Assembly (NCBI RefSeq): GCF_002631205.1
Contig: NZ_PDLO01000002.1
Coordinates: 124,001 to 188,000, forward strand
Source of the DNA: Neolewinella marina
GTDB lineage: Bacteria > Bacteroidota > Bacteroidia > Chitinophagales > Saprospiraceae
DNA length: 64,000 bases
Direction of reading: 5' to 3'
Shown here: positions 9,641-17,173 of the stretch, one piece after another
Position numbering within the stretch: the first letter of the stretch is position 1
Layout: the number at the start of each line of letters is the position of its first letter
The notes under the pieces: model-generated
The model's database searches: none
Seen by the model: the letters and a program-made list of their open reading frames with translations, nothing else
Told to the model about the DNA's origin: nothing
Program-made: the position numbers and the translations under genes

Positions 9641-10762
9641 ATGCTACCATGCAGTCTGTTCGCCGCCCTCCTCCTCATCCCCCTTCTATGCGGGTTGCGG
9701 GCGGAGGGCGGCGGCGATTTTACCCCTTTGGTCAGCGACAGCCTCCGCCCCCAGGATCCGACGGACTTCCCCTACCGGCGGGAGGCCGTCCGCTTCCCGG
9801 GCGGGGCCCCGGGGGTGGAACTGGCCGGTGAACTGACCGTGCCCGATTCGGGGGCCATCCGTGCCGTGGCCATTCTCCTGACGGGCTCCGGCCCCCAAGA
9901 TCGGAACGAAGACCTCGGTCCCCACATCAACCACCGCCCCTTCCTGGTGCTGAGCGACTACCTCACCCGGCGGGGCTACGGGGTGCTGCGGTACGACGAC
10001 CGGGGCGTGGGGGAAAGCAGCGGCCGGTTCTCCGGCGCCACCTCTGCCGATTTCGCCGCCGATGCCGCCGCAGCGGTTGCCTACCTGCGCCACCTCCCCG
10101 ACGTGCAGCACCTGCCCCTGGGCCTGATCGGTCACAGTGAAGGCGGATTGATCGCTCCCATGGTTGTGGCCTCGGGAGCCGCCGTTGACTACCTGATTCT
10201 GCTGGCCGCACCGGGGCTCCCGATCGATAGCCTCATGCTCGAGCAACGACGGATGATCGCCGGGCAGACCACCCCCGACGAGCCCGTGGTGCGTGGGGCC
10301 TTCACTTTTGTCCGCCGGCATCCCGAGCTAGACTCGGCGACTTTCGTGGCCGGACTGCAGGACACCATCCTCTCTCTCTTGCCCCAGCTGGCTCCGCCCG
10401 TGCGGGCGAGTATCTCCGACCCGGAGTTATTTGCCGCTACCTACGCCCGGGGGTTGAGCAGTGCCTGGTTCCGCTACTTCCTCTCCCTGGACCCGGCGGA
10501 TTACCTGTCCCAGGTCTCCGTACCGGTACTGGCCCTGAACGGGGAGAAAGATCTGCAGGTCAGCCCCGGCAACCTCACCGCCCTGGAAGAGTCCCTCACC
10601 CGTGCCGGCAATCTGGAGGTAACGGCCATCGTCCTGCCCGGTCTGAATCACCTGTTCCAGCCCGCCACTACGGGCCACCCGGCCGAGTACGGCGCCATTG
10701 AAACCACCCTCGCCCCGGAAGTGCTCCAGCGCATTGCCGACTGGCTGGACAACCGCTTCTGA
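9641..10762 (+). CDS. Secreted alpha/beta hydrolase
   Basis: A 373-aa serine hydrolase of unknown substrate. Residues 1 to about 21 are a signal peptide (LFAALLLIPLLCGLRA). The alpha/beta-hydrolase core shows the oxyanion/strand signature LRYDDRGVGES, the nucleophile elbow GHSEGG with Ser166, a candidate acid Asp304 (NGEKD) and His337 (GLNHLF). It resembles the prolyl-oligopeptidase/dienelactone-hydrolase-like esterases common in Bacteroidota. A longer frame starts at 9566 inside the upstream gene, but ATG 9641 gives the clean signal peptide. The gene follows the hexosaminidase by 34 bases, consistent with an operon. Confidence 0.85.
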   Translation: MLPCSLFAALLLIPLLCGLRAEGGGDFTPLVSDSLRPQDPTDFPYRREAVRFPGGAPGVELAGELTVPDSGAIRAVAILLTGSGPQDRNEDLGPHINHRPFLVLSDYLTRRGYGVLRYDDRGVGESSGRFSGATSADFAADAAAAVAYLRHLPDVQHLPLGLIGHSEGGLIAPMVVASGAAVDYLILLAAPGLPIDSLMLEQRRMIAGQTTPDEPVVRGAFTFVRRHPELDSATFVAGLQDTILSLLPQLAPPVRASISDPELFAATYARGLSSAWFRYFLSLDPADYLSQVSVPVLALNGEKDLQVSPGNLTALEESLTRAGNLEVTAIVLPGLNHLFQPATTGHPAEYGAIETTLAPEVLQRIADWLDNRF

Positions 10763-10768
10763 AGCTGC

Positions 10769-10776
10769 TATATTAG
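10769..10776 (+). promoter_or_regulatory. Candidate -7 element (TATATTAG)
   Basis: One mismatch to TAnnTTTG, 7 bases after the hydrolase stop and 25 bases before the oxidoreductase ATG. Confidence 0.35.
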
Positions 10777-10801
10777 CGGACACCCCGCACAAACACCCTC
10801 C

Positions 10802-12130
10802 ATGAAAAGACGCGCCTTTCTCCAGACCGCCCCCGTATTGCTCACGGGCCTGCCGCTCAGTGCCCTTCCCCACCGGACCCCGCACCCGCGCTCCGCCGCC
10901 CCCCGGAAAGTAGCCCTGATCGGCTGTGGATGGTACGGCAAGAGTGACCTCCTGCGGCTGCTGCAGGTTGCCGACGTGGAAGTAGTGGGACTTTGTGACG
11001 TGGACGAACACATGCTGGAAGGCGCCGCGGCCCTGCTGAAGGAGCGGCAGCCCGGTGCCCGCCCCCGGCGCTACGCCGACTACCGGCAACTATTGGAAAA
11101 AGAAAAACCGGAGATCGTCCTGGTGGGTACCCCCGACCACTGGCACGCCCTGCAGGCCGTCGCCGCCATCGAGGCCGGCGCCCACGTCTACCTGCAAAAG
11201 CCCGTCGGGGTAGACATCCGGGAGTGTGAGGCCGTGCTCGACGCCGCCCGCCGCCACGAACGGGTGGTACAGGTAGGATTGCAGCGCCGCAGCACCCCCC
11301 ACCTGGTACAGGCCAAGCGCGACATTGTCGACGCCGGAAAGCTAGGTACGGTGGCCCACGTCGAAATCTGCTGCTACTACAGCATGCGCGACCGGGCGGT
11401 GCGGCAGGAAGAACCGGTGCCGGCCTTTTTCGACTACGACCGCTGGACGGGCCCCGCGCCCCTGCTGCCGTACAAGGGGCTGCCCCACCGGCGCTGGCGA
11501 GCCTTCTGGGCCTACGGCAACGGCATCGTGGGCGACATGTGCGTCCACATGTTCGACATGACCCGCTGGATGCTTGACCTGGGCTGGCCCCTGGAGGTGA
11601 GCAGTACCGGGGGCATCTACGTGGAAACGGCCGCTGACGCTACCATTACCGATACCCAGCACGTGGTCTTTGAGTACGACGGCCTGAGCTGCGTGTGGCA
11701 GCACCGCACCTGGGGCAAGGCCCCCGATCCGGAATTCCCCTGGTCGATGAAAATTTACGGCGACCGCGGCACCCTGGAGGCCGACCCCCACAAATACGAC
11801 TTCACCCCCACCGGCGGAGAAACGCAGCGGGTAGAGGCCCTGTACGAACGGGAGAAATTTCCGGAAGACGTTACCGAGAAGGACATCGAGCTCCACGCCG
11901 CACCGGCCACCCGGGCCCATATGCTTGACTTCCTGCACGCCATCGATACGGGCAGTCGTCCGGTAGCCGATATCGAGGAAGGGGTGATCTCGTCGGCGGC
12001 CTGCATCCTGGGTAACCTGGCCATGCTCGACGGCGGCAGCCTCAGCTACGACCCCGACGCCCGCACCCTGACGGGCGGCGATTCCGCCCTGCTGGCCCGC
12101 CGCTACCGCCCCCCCTATAAACGGCCGTAG
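10802..12130 (+). CDS. Gfo/Idh/MocA-family oxidoreductase with Tat-like signal
   Basis: A 442-aa NAD(P)-dependent sugar-type dehydrogenase. The N-terminus KRRAFLQ followed by a hydrophobic stretch looks like a twin-arginine signal, usual for the exported members of this family in Bacteroidota. The Rossmann fold begins with KVALIGCGWYGKSDL (about residue 37). GTPDHWHA and YLQKPVG carry the conserved cofactor/substrate residues of the family, including the EKP-type Lys (here QKP). The C-terminal half is the alpha/beta dimerisation and substrate domain (GNGIVGDMCVHMFD). The substrate cannot be predicted. The QKP variant of the EKP motif is seen directly. Confidence 0.88.
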   Translation: MKRRAFLQTAPVLLTGLPLSALPHRTPHPRSAAPRKVALIGCGWYGKSDLLRLLQVADVEVVGLCDVDEHMLEGAAALLKERQPGARPRRYADYRQLLEKEKPEIVLVGTPDHWHALQAVAAIEAGAHVYLQKPVGVDIRECEAVLDAARRHERVVQVGLQRRSTPHLVQAKRDIVDAGKLGTVAHVEICCYYSMRDRAVRQEEPVPAFFDYDRWTGPAPLLPYKGLPHRRWRAFWAYGNGIVGDMCVHMFDMTRWMLDLGWPLEVSSTGGIYVETAADATITDTQHVVFEYDGLSCVWQHRTWGKAPDPEFPWSMKIYGDRGTLEADPHKYDFTPTGGETQRVEALYEREKFPEDVTEKDIELHAAPATRAHMLDFLHAIDTGSRPVADIEEGVISSAACILGNLAMLDGGSLSYDPDARTLTGGDSALLARRYRPPYKRP

Positions 12131-12136
12131 CGGGGC

Positions 12137-12144
12137 TATCTTCG
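12137..12144 (+). promoter_or_regulatory. -7 element almost touching a start codon (TATCTTCG)
   Basis: One mismatch to TAnnTTTG. It starts 7 bases after the upstream stop codon and ends 5 bases before the ATG at 12150, so a transcript starting here would have little or no leader. Confidence 0.45.
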
Positions 12145-12149
12145 CGCCC

Positions 12150-13202
12150 ATGTCGCAATCGCTTACGAACCTGCTGAAGTTCATCGTCTTCATCGGACTG
12201 GGCTTCGGTATCCTGTACCTGGTGTACCGCAACCAACAAGACGCCTACGCCGCCGACTGTGCCCTACGGGGCGTGGCCGCGGGGGAATGCAGCCTCCTGG
12301 ACAAGGTGCTGCGCGACTTCGCCGGCGCCAATTTCGGCTGGCTGGGCATGACCCTGCTGGCCTTCTGCGTGAGCAACCTCAGCCGGGCCCTGCGCTGGAA
12401 CATGCTGCTGCGCACCTTCGGCAAGCGCCCCCGCCTGATCAACGCCTTCCTGACCATCAACCTCGGCTACCTGGCGAACCTGGGCTTTCCCCGCCTCGGC
12501 GAGATTGCCCGCCCGGCGGCCATGGCGCGCTACGAAAAGATGAAACTGGAAAAGGTGATCGGAACCGTGGTCGTGGACCGCATGGTCGACGTCATCTGCC
12601 TCCTAACGCTCTCGGGACTCACCCTGCTGCTGGCCGGCGACCGCATCATGAACTGGCTGGTGGAAAACGCCTCCCTCGGTGACCGGTTTGCCGGCCTCGA
12701 ATGGCTGCTCATTACCCTGGTTGTGCTGGGCACGGCCGGACTGGCTCTTGCCTGGTTCCAGCGCCGCCGCATCGGGGCTACCCGCCTCGGCGACCGGCTG
12801 ATCGGGGTGATCCGCGGCTTCGTGGACGGGCTGCGGACCATTGCCGCGGTAGAGAAGCCCTGGCTCTTCGTCCTCCACAGCATCAACATCTGGCTGATGT
12901 ACTTCCTGATGACGGTATTCGTCTTCCAGGCCTACGGCCCCACCGCCGGGCTGGGTGCGGAAGCCGCCCTGACCACCTTCGTCAGCGGGGGCTGGGGCAT
13001 CGTCATTCCCAGTCCGGGGGGCATGGGCAGCTACCACTTCCTGGCCCAGAGTGCCCTGGGACTTTACGGGGTGGCCGGAGAAGACGGCTTCGCCTGGGCG
13101 AATATTTCCTTCTTTTCCATCAATATCGGCTGTAACGTGTTGATCGGCTTGATAGCGCTGTTGTTCCTTCCCCGGATCAACCGCAACTACGAGCCAACCT
13201 AA
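12150..13202 (+). CDS. YbhN/UPF0104-type membrane protein (lysylphosphatidylglycerol synthase membrane-domain family)
   Basis: A 350-aa integral inner-membrane protein with about 7-8 hydrophobic segments, corresponding to the flippase-like membrane domain found in MprF and in stand-alone YbhN/AglD proteins. The family signatures LSRALRWNMLL (near residue 80), ANLGFPRLGEIARP (near 110) and PSPGGMGSYHFL (near 290) are present. There is no C-terminal aminoacyl-transferase domain, so it is not a complete lysyl-PG synthase. The likely role is lipid translocation, but the substrate is unknown. The M50 protease gene follows after 9 bases, which suggests one transcript. Confidence 0.85.
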   Translation: MSQSLTNLLKFIVFIGLGFGILYLVYRNQQDAYAADCALRGVAAGECSLLDKVLRDFAGANFGWLGMTLLAFCVSNLSRALRWNMLLRTFGKRPRLINAFLTINLGYLANLGFPRLGEIARPAAMARYEKMKLEKVIGTVVVDRMVDVICLLTLSGLTLLLAGDRIMNWLVENASLGDRFAGLEWLLITLVVLGTAGLALAWFQRRRIGATRLGDRLIGVIRGFVDGLRTIAAVEKPWLFVLHSINIWLMYFLMTVFVFQAYGPTAGLGAEAALTTFVSGGWGIVIPSPGGMGSYHFLAQSALGLYGVAGEDGFAWANISFFSINIGCNVLIGLIALLFLPRINRNYEPT

Positions 13203-13211
13203 ACTTCCCCC

Positions 13212-14354
13212 TTGTTCCGCACCTGGCGCATCGGCCGCATCCTTGGCATCCCCACCGAACTGCACTGGTCCTTCCTGCTGGTGCCGGCCGCCATCCTGGT
13301 ATATGCTTACCAGCCGGGACTGGGGTTGCGGTGGACGCAGGTGCAATGGTGGACGGGCATTACGCTCCTCCTGTTCCTCTTCGTGCTCGTCCACGAACTC
13401 GGTCACGCCCTCACCGCCCGGGCCCGTGGAGTAAGGGCCGAAAAGATTATTCTGTTCCCCCTCGGCGGTGGGGCCCTCATCCCCGAGGAACCGGAGCGCA
13501 CCTTCGACCAGGTACTGATCTACGCCGCCGGCCCCCTGGCCAACATCCTTTTGGCACTGGTGGCCCTGCCGCTGCTCCTCTGGCAGCCCAATGGGGCCTA
13601 CCTCCTTCAATTTTACCTCAATCCCTTCGGCAACCTCATCGTACTGCCGAGCCTGACCGAGCAACTGCTGGGGATCACCCTGGCGGTGAACGCCATCCTG
13701 GCCCTCGGCAACCTCCTGCCCGCCTACCCTCTCGACGGGGGGCGCATCCTGCGGGCCTTGCTGAAAAAGCCCCTGGGGGAACGCTCCGCCACCGTGATCA
13801 CCACCCTGCTCGGCATGCTGATCGGGGGCGGGCTGGTGGGGGTGTCCTTCTACCTCGGCGATCCCCTGCTGGGGCTGAGCGCCCTGTTCATCGTCTCCTT
13901 TTCCGCCATCGAACTCAACCGGGGCTGGCAGCGGCGGCGGCTCGCCCGGGCCAGCATCACGGAAATGCTGCGGCCGCCGCTGAACGAGCGGATCTACGCC
14001 GCCGACCGGGTGTACCGCGCGCGGGCCATCTTCGCCGGCACCGACGCGAAGGTGCTGCCGGTCTACGACAACTGGAACCAGTTGAGTGGCTTCGTGGAGC
14101 GGGAGGTACTGATGCGGGAGGCCGACCGGGAGCACCCGGTGGAGTTCTACTACGAAGCGGAATTCATCACCGCTACCGCGGCCGAAAGCCTGCTCGTACT
14201 GACCGAACGGATCGTAGACGCCGACGTTTACGGGGCGGCGATCTACTCCCGGGGTGAGGTCGTTGGCTTCATCCTTACGGAGGACGTCATCCTGCACCTG
14301 GACCGCTCGCGGCGGCGGTTCTACAAGCGGTTTACAAACCGAGCTGCTTCCTGA
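13212..14354 (+). CDS. M50-family site-2 protease-like zinc metalloprotease
   Basis: A 380-aa membrane metalloprotease. HELGH (His61, Glu62, His65) lies in one hydrophobic segment and the third zinc ligand is likely Asp175 in the PLDGGR motif, the standard pair for SpoIVFB/RseP-type intramembrane proteases. The compact GIPTELHWSF N-terminus and lack of a PDZ domain place it with the SpoIVFB-like group. About residues 250-370 look like a degenerate CBS-pair region, as in many of these proteases. The start is TTG at 13212, since no ATG precedes the conserved N-terminal segment. It ends 23 bases inside the convergent OmpH gene. Confidence 0.85.
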   Translation: MFRTWRIGRILGIPTELHWSFLLVPAAILVYAYQPGLGLRWTQVQWWTGITLLLFLFVLVHELGHALTARARGVRAEKIILFPLGGGALIPEEPERTFDQVLIYAAGPLANILLALVALPLLLWQPNGAYLLQFYLNPFGNLIVLPSLTEQLLGITLAVNAILALGNLLPAYPLDGGRILRALLKKPLGERSATVITTLLGMLIGGGLVGVSFYLGDPLLGLSALFIVSFSAIELNRGWQRRRLARASITEMLRPPLNERIYAADRVYRARAIFAGTDAKVLPVYDNWNQLSGFVEREVLMREADREHPVEFYYEAEFITATAAESLLVLTERIVDADVYGAAIYSRGEVVGFILTEDVILHLDRSRRRFYKRFTNRAAS

Positions 14355-14832
14355 CCAGCTCCATGAGGTCGTCGGATTCCCGGGCGAAGAGCACCGTATT
14401 GAACTGGGAGGTATCAAACACCAGTTCATACCCGTTCTCCCGGGCTACCGTCTGGACGGCGGCGCGGGCTTCAGCCACCAGGGGACCGAGTAGTTCCCGG
14501 CGGCGGGCTTCCAGTTTCTGGCCCACCTCCTGCTCGTACGCGGCAATCTCCCGGCGCCCCTGCTCGATCTCGGCGCGGTACTTGTCCAGTTCTACGGGAG
14601 GGAGGTCCTCTACCATTGCTTCGATCTCCGCCACGCGGGCCCGCAGGGCTGCCACCATGCGCTCCCCTTCCTCCACCAGCTCATCGTTGTAGGCGGACAA
14701 TTCGGCTTCGGCGGCCTCGGTCCCGGGGATGGTAGCCAGCAGGTTGCCGAAGTTGAGGTGGCCGTACTTCTGGGCCGGCAGTACGCCAACGGCCAGCAGA
14801 AACGAGGCGGCAAGGAGAAGGTGACGTAGCAT
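14332..14832 (-). CDS. OmpH/Skp-family periplasmic chaperone
   Basis: A 166-aa exported protein. Residues 1 to about 20 are a signal peptide ending LPAQ. The mature part begins KYGHLNFGNLL, the usual OmpH opening, then a long charged coiled-coil (about 45-120), the tentacles that hold unfolded outer-membrane proteins. The C-terminus returns to the beta-core (YELVFDTSQFNTVLFARESDDL). Length and layout fit the family. The ATG at 14832 follows a TATCTTGC element (14853-14860, minus); upstream in-frame codons would destroy the signal peptide. It converges with and overlaps the M50 gene by 23 bases. Confidence 0.9.
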   Translation of the reverse strand: MLRHLLLAASFLLAVGVLPAQKYGHLNFGNLLATIPGTEAAEAELSAYNDELVEEGERMVAALRARVAEIEAMVEDLPPVELDKYRAEIEQGRREIAAYEQEVGQKLEARRRELLGPLVAEARAAVQTVARENGYELVFDTSQFNTVLFARESDDLMELVRKQLGL

Positions 14833-14852
14833 GGGCAGGGATTTGACGCTAC

Positions 14853-14860
14853 GCAAGATA
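14853..14860 (-). promoter_or_regulatory. Candidate -7 element for the OmpH/Skp gene (TATCTTGC)
   Basis: Near match to TAnnTTTG on the minus strand, 20 bases before the ATG at 14832. Confidence 0.35.
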
Positions 14861-14938
14861 CTGCCGCCGTAGCTACCACCTCCTTGGAGTGGGTGGCATA
14901 GCGGCAAATCACCCCCCCCCAATCAACTTTTTGTTTTA

Positions 14939-14961
14939 AAATGTTTTAATTTAAAACATTT
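14939..14961. promoter_or_regulatory. Perfect 23-bp AT-rich palindrome, operator-like
   Basis: Two 11-bp arms (14939-14949 and 14951-14961) around a single central T, 34 bases before the glucosaminidase ATG. A possible -7 element TACCTTGC (14966-14973) follows directly, so a bound repressor would occlude the promoter. Composition is sharply AT-rich against a GC-rich surround. There is no T-run-dependent terminator context. Confidence 0.5.
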
Positions 14962-14995
14962 GCCCTACCTTGCAGCCACAAGCAACCCGATCGAT

Positions 14996-15709
14996 ATGAA
15001 CCTACCCATTCCTTCCAGCTGGCGGCTTTACTTCGAGAACCTGTACCACCGGCTGCACCAGCAGATCACCAGTCCGTGGACCAAGGTGGCCGTGCTTGCC
15101 CTGTTGGCAATTATTGTTACCCGCAAGGAACTGAGCTTGTCGCTCAGCATTGACGGCGGTAGCTGGCTCGGGATCAAACAATCTTCGGTGTTCAGTAACG
15201 GCGGCGGCGGTTCCGAGAATCACTTCACACTCTTCGGGGGAAACAAACAGGAGTGGACGGCCCGGGAGCTGGAGCAACTGGACTACGTAAAGCAGTACAA
15301 ACACATTGCCCTGGAACAGATGGAGCAGGAGGGCATTCCGGCCAGCATCACCCTGGCCCAGGGCCTGCTGGAAAGTGGCGTGGGCCAAAGCACCCTGGCC
15401 CTGGAGAACAACAACCACTTCGGCCTGAAATGCTTCAGCAAGAACTGCAGCAAGGGCCACTGCAGCAACCACAGCGACGACCACCACAAGGATTTCTTCC
15501 GGATTTTCTCCAGTCCGGAAGAGAGCTACCGCGCCCACGGGGAGTTGCTTCGCAAGGACCGCTACCAGGATCTCTTCCGCCTCGACCGTACCGACTACCG
15601 CAGTTGGGCCCGGGGGCTGAGCGAAGCGGGTTACGCTACCGATCCGAAGTACGCCGACAAGCTGATCCGGATGATCGAGTCGCTCGAGCTCTACCGCCTC
15701 GACGCGTAA
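14996..15709 (+). CDS. Membrane-anchored GH73-type glucosaminidase (peptidoglycan hydrolase)
   Basis: A 237-aa protein with an N-terminal membrane segment (about 35-50, VAVLALLAIIVT) and a C-terminal mannosyl-glycoprotein endo-beta-N-acetylglucosaminidase/FlgJ-type domain (about 105-235). The signatures are SITLAQGLLESGVGQSTLA, carrying the general-acid Glu, and NNHFGLKC. A Cys/His-rich insertion follows (CFSKNCSKGHCSNHSDDHH), possibly metal-binding. The likely role is cell-wall turnover. The ATG at 14996 was preferred to one 36 bases upstream, which falls within the palindrome. Expression is probably governed by the palindrome upstream. A strong terminator follows. Confidence 0.87.
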   Translation: MNLPIPSSWRLYFENLYHRLHQQITSPWTKVAVLALLAIIVTRKELSLSLSIDGGSWLGIKQSSVFSNGGGGSENHFTLFGGNKQEWTARELEQLDYVKQYKHIALEQMEQEGIPASITLAQGLLESGVGQSTLALENNNHFGLKCFSKNCSKGHCSNHSDDHHKDFFRIFSSPEESYRAHGELLRKDRYQDLFRLDRTDYRSWARGLSEAGYATDPKYADKLIRMIESLELYRLDA

Positions 15710-15744
15710 AGAAATTTAGGTTTGACGTTTTGAGTGTATATCGG

Positions 15745-15770
15745 GCCCGCCGTTTCGGCGGGCTTTTTTT
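15745..15770 (+). terminator. Rho-independent terminator of the glucosaminidase gene
   Basis: Eight-bp GC stem (15745-15752 with 15756-15763), TTT loop and seven T residues. The minus-strand mnmE gene ends at 15773, so the structure sits between the convergent genes. Confidence 0.9.
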
Positions 15771-15772
15771 AT

Positions 15773-17173
15773 TTACTTCCCGATACAGAAGTTGGAAAAG
15801 ATGTTGCCGAGCAGGTCGTCCGTGGTGATCTCGCCGGTGATCTCTCCGAGGTCGCGTAGGCTCTGGCGGATGTCCATGGCCACGAAATCCTGCGAGAGGC
15901 CACTCTGCAGCCCCTCGGCCACCCGTTCGAGGGCCGCATCGGCCCGGCGCAGGGCGTCGTAGTGGCGGGCATTGCTCAGGATGATCTCCTGGGCGTCTAT
16001 GCCGCCGCGGCCGTCGGTAACAATATTGAGGAGGGTATCCTGGAGGTACTGGAGGTTGCTGCGTTCGCTGGCGATCATGGGAACGAAGCGCTCGGGGGGT
16101 ACCTGCCATTTGCCCGCGTACTCGGGGCCGAAATAGTGGACGTACTTCGTGTACGGGTTCAGGTCCATCTTGTTGGCCACGACCACCAGTTCGAGGTCTT
16201 CGCGGTACAGTCGGTCGAGGTCGGCGGCCAGGGTTTCCGGTGAAGTCTCCACCACATCGAAAACATAAACGAGTACGTGACCCACGGCTACCTGTTGCAG
16301 GGTGCGCTCTACCCCCATTGCCTCGATGGCGTCGGAGGCGTCGCGGATGCCGGCGGTATCGACCAGGCGGAAGCGGATGCCGCCGATGTTGACGGCTTCC
16401 TCGATGGTATCGCGGGTGGTGCCGGGGATGTTGGAAACGATGGCGCGGTCCTCGTTCAGCAGGGCATTCAGCAGCGTTGACTTTCCTGCGTTGGGGCGAC
16501 CGGCGATGACGGTGGAGACGCCTTCCTTGATCGCGTTTCCGAGGCGGAAGGAGGTGGTGAGGGTGCCGATCCGGGACCGGATCTCGGCCACCAGTTCGGA
16601 GAGCTGGCCGCGGTCGGCGAACTCCACGTCTTCCTCCGCGAAGTCCAGTTCGAGTTCGATCAGGCTGGCGAAGTCGATCAGGCGGGCCCGCAGGTCGCCA
16701 ATTTCGTTGCTGACGCCGCCCCGGAGCTGTCCGAGGGCGATCCGGTGGGCCGCCGCCGAGCGGGAGGCGATGAGGTCGGATACGGCCTCGGCCTGGCTCA
16801 GGTCGAGCTTGCCGTTCAGGAAGGCCCGTTGGCTGAATTCCCCGGGCCCGGCGGGCCGGGCACCCGCGTCCCCGCCCAATTGCACGATGCGCTGCAGGAT
16901 GTAGGGGCTGCCGTGGCAACTGATTTCCACCGCGTCCTCTCCGGTGTAGGAGGCCGGCGCCCGGTAGAGGGTGAGCACCACCTCGTCGATTTCCTCCCCT
17001 TCCGCATCCCGGAGGGTGCCGAAGTAGGCCTGCCGGGCCCGGGCCCGCAGCAGGTCGCGGGAGGGGAAGAAGGGATTGATCAGTTGAATGGCGTCGGGGC
17101 CACTGAGGCGGACGATGCCGATCGCGCCCTCGCCCGGGGGCGTGGCGACGGCAATGATGGTGTCTTGGCTCAT
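15773..17173 (-). CDS. mnmE: tRNA modification GTPase MnmE
   Basis: A 466-aa GTPase that, with MnmG, installs the 5-carboxymethylaminomethyl group on U34 of certain tRNAs. The N-terminal tetrahydrofolate-binding domain begins TIIAVATPPGEGAIGIVRLSG. The G domain sits in a helical domain: G1 GRPNAGKST, G3 DTAGIRDASD and G4 NKMD. The C-terminus is FCIGK, the family's essential Cys signature. Length is normal. The frame is open further upstream, but ATG 17173 is the family start and overlaps the preceding kinase's stop by four bases (ATGA), implying translational coupling. Confidence 0.95.
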   Translation of the reverse strand: MSQDTIIAVATPPGEGAIGIVRLSGPDAIQLINPFFPSRDLLRARARQAYFGTLRDAEGEEIDEVVLTLYRAPASYTGEDAVEISCHGSPYILQRIVQLGGDAGARPAGPGEFSQRAFLNGKLDLSQAEAVSDLIASRSAAAHRIALGQLRGGVSNEIGDLRARLIDFASLIELELDFAEEDVEFADRGQLSELVAEIRSRIGTLTTSFRLGNAIKEGVSTVIAGRPNAGKSTLLNALLNEDRAIVSNIPGTTRDTIEEAVNIGGIRFRLVDTAGIRDASDAIEAMGVERTLQQVAVGHVLVYVFDVVETSPETLAADLDRLYREDLELVVVANKMDLNPYTKYVHYFGPEYAGKWQVPPERFVPMIASERSNLQYLQDTLLNIVTDGRGGIDAQEIILSNARHYDALRRADAALERVAEGLQSGLSQDFVAMDIRQSLRDLGEITGEITTDDLLGNIFSNFCIGK

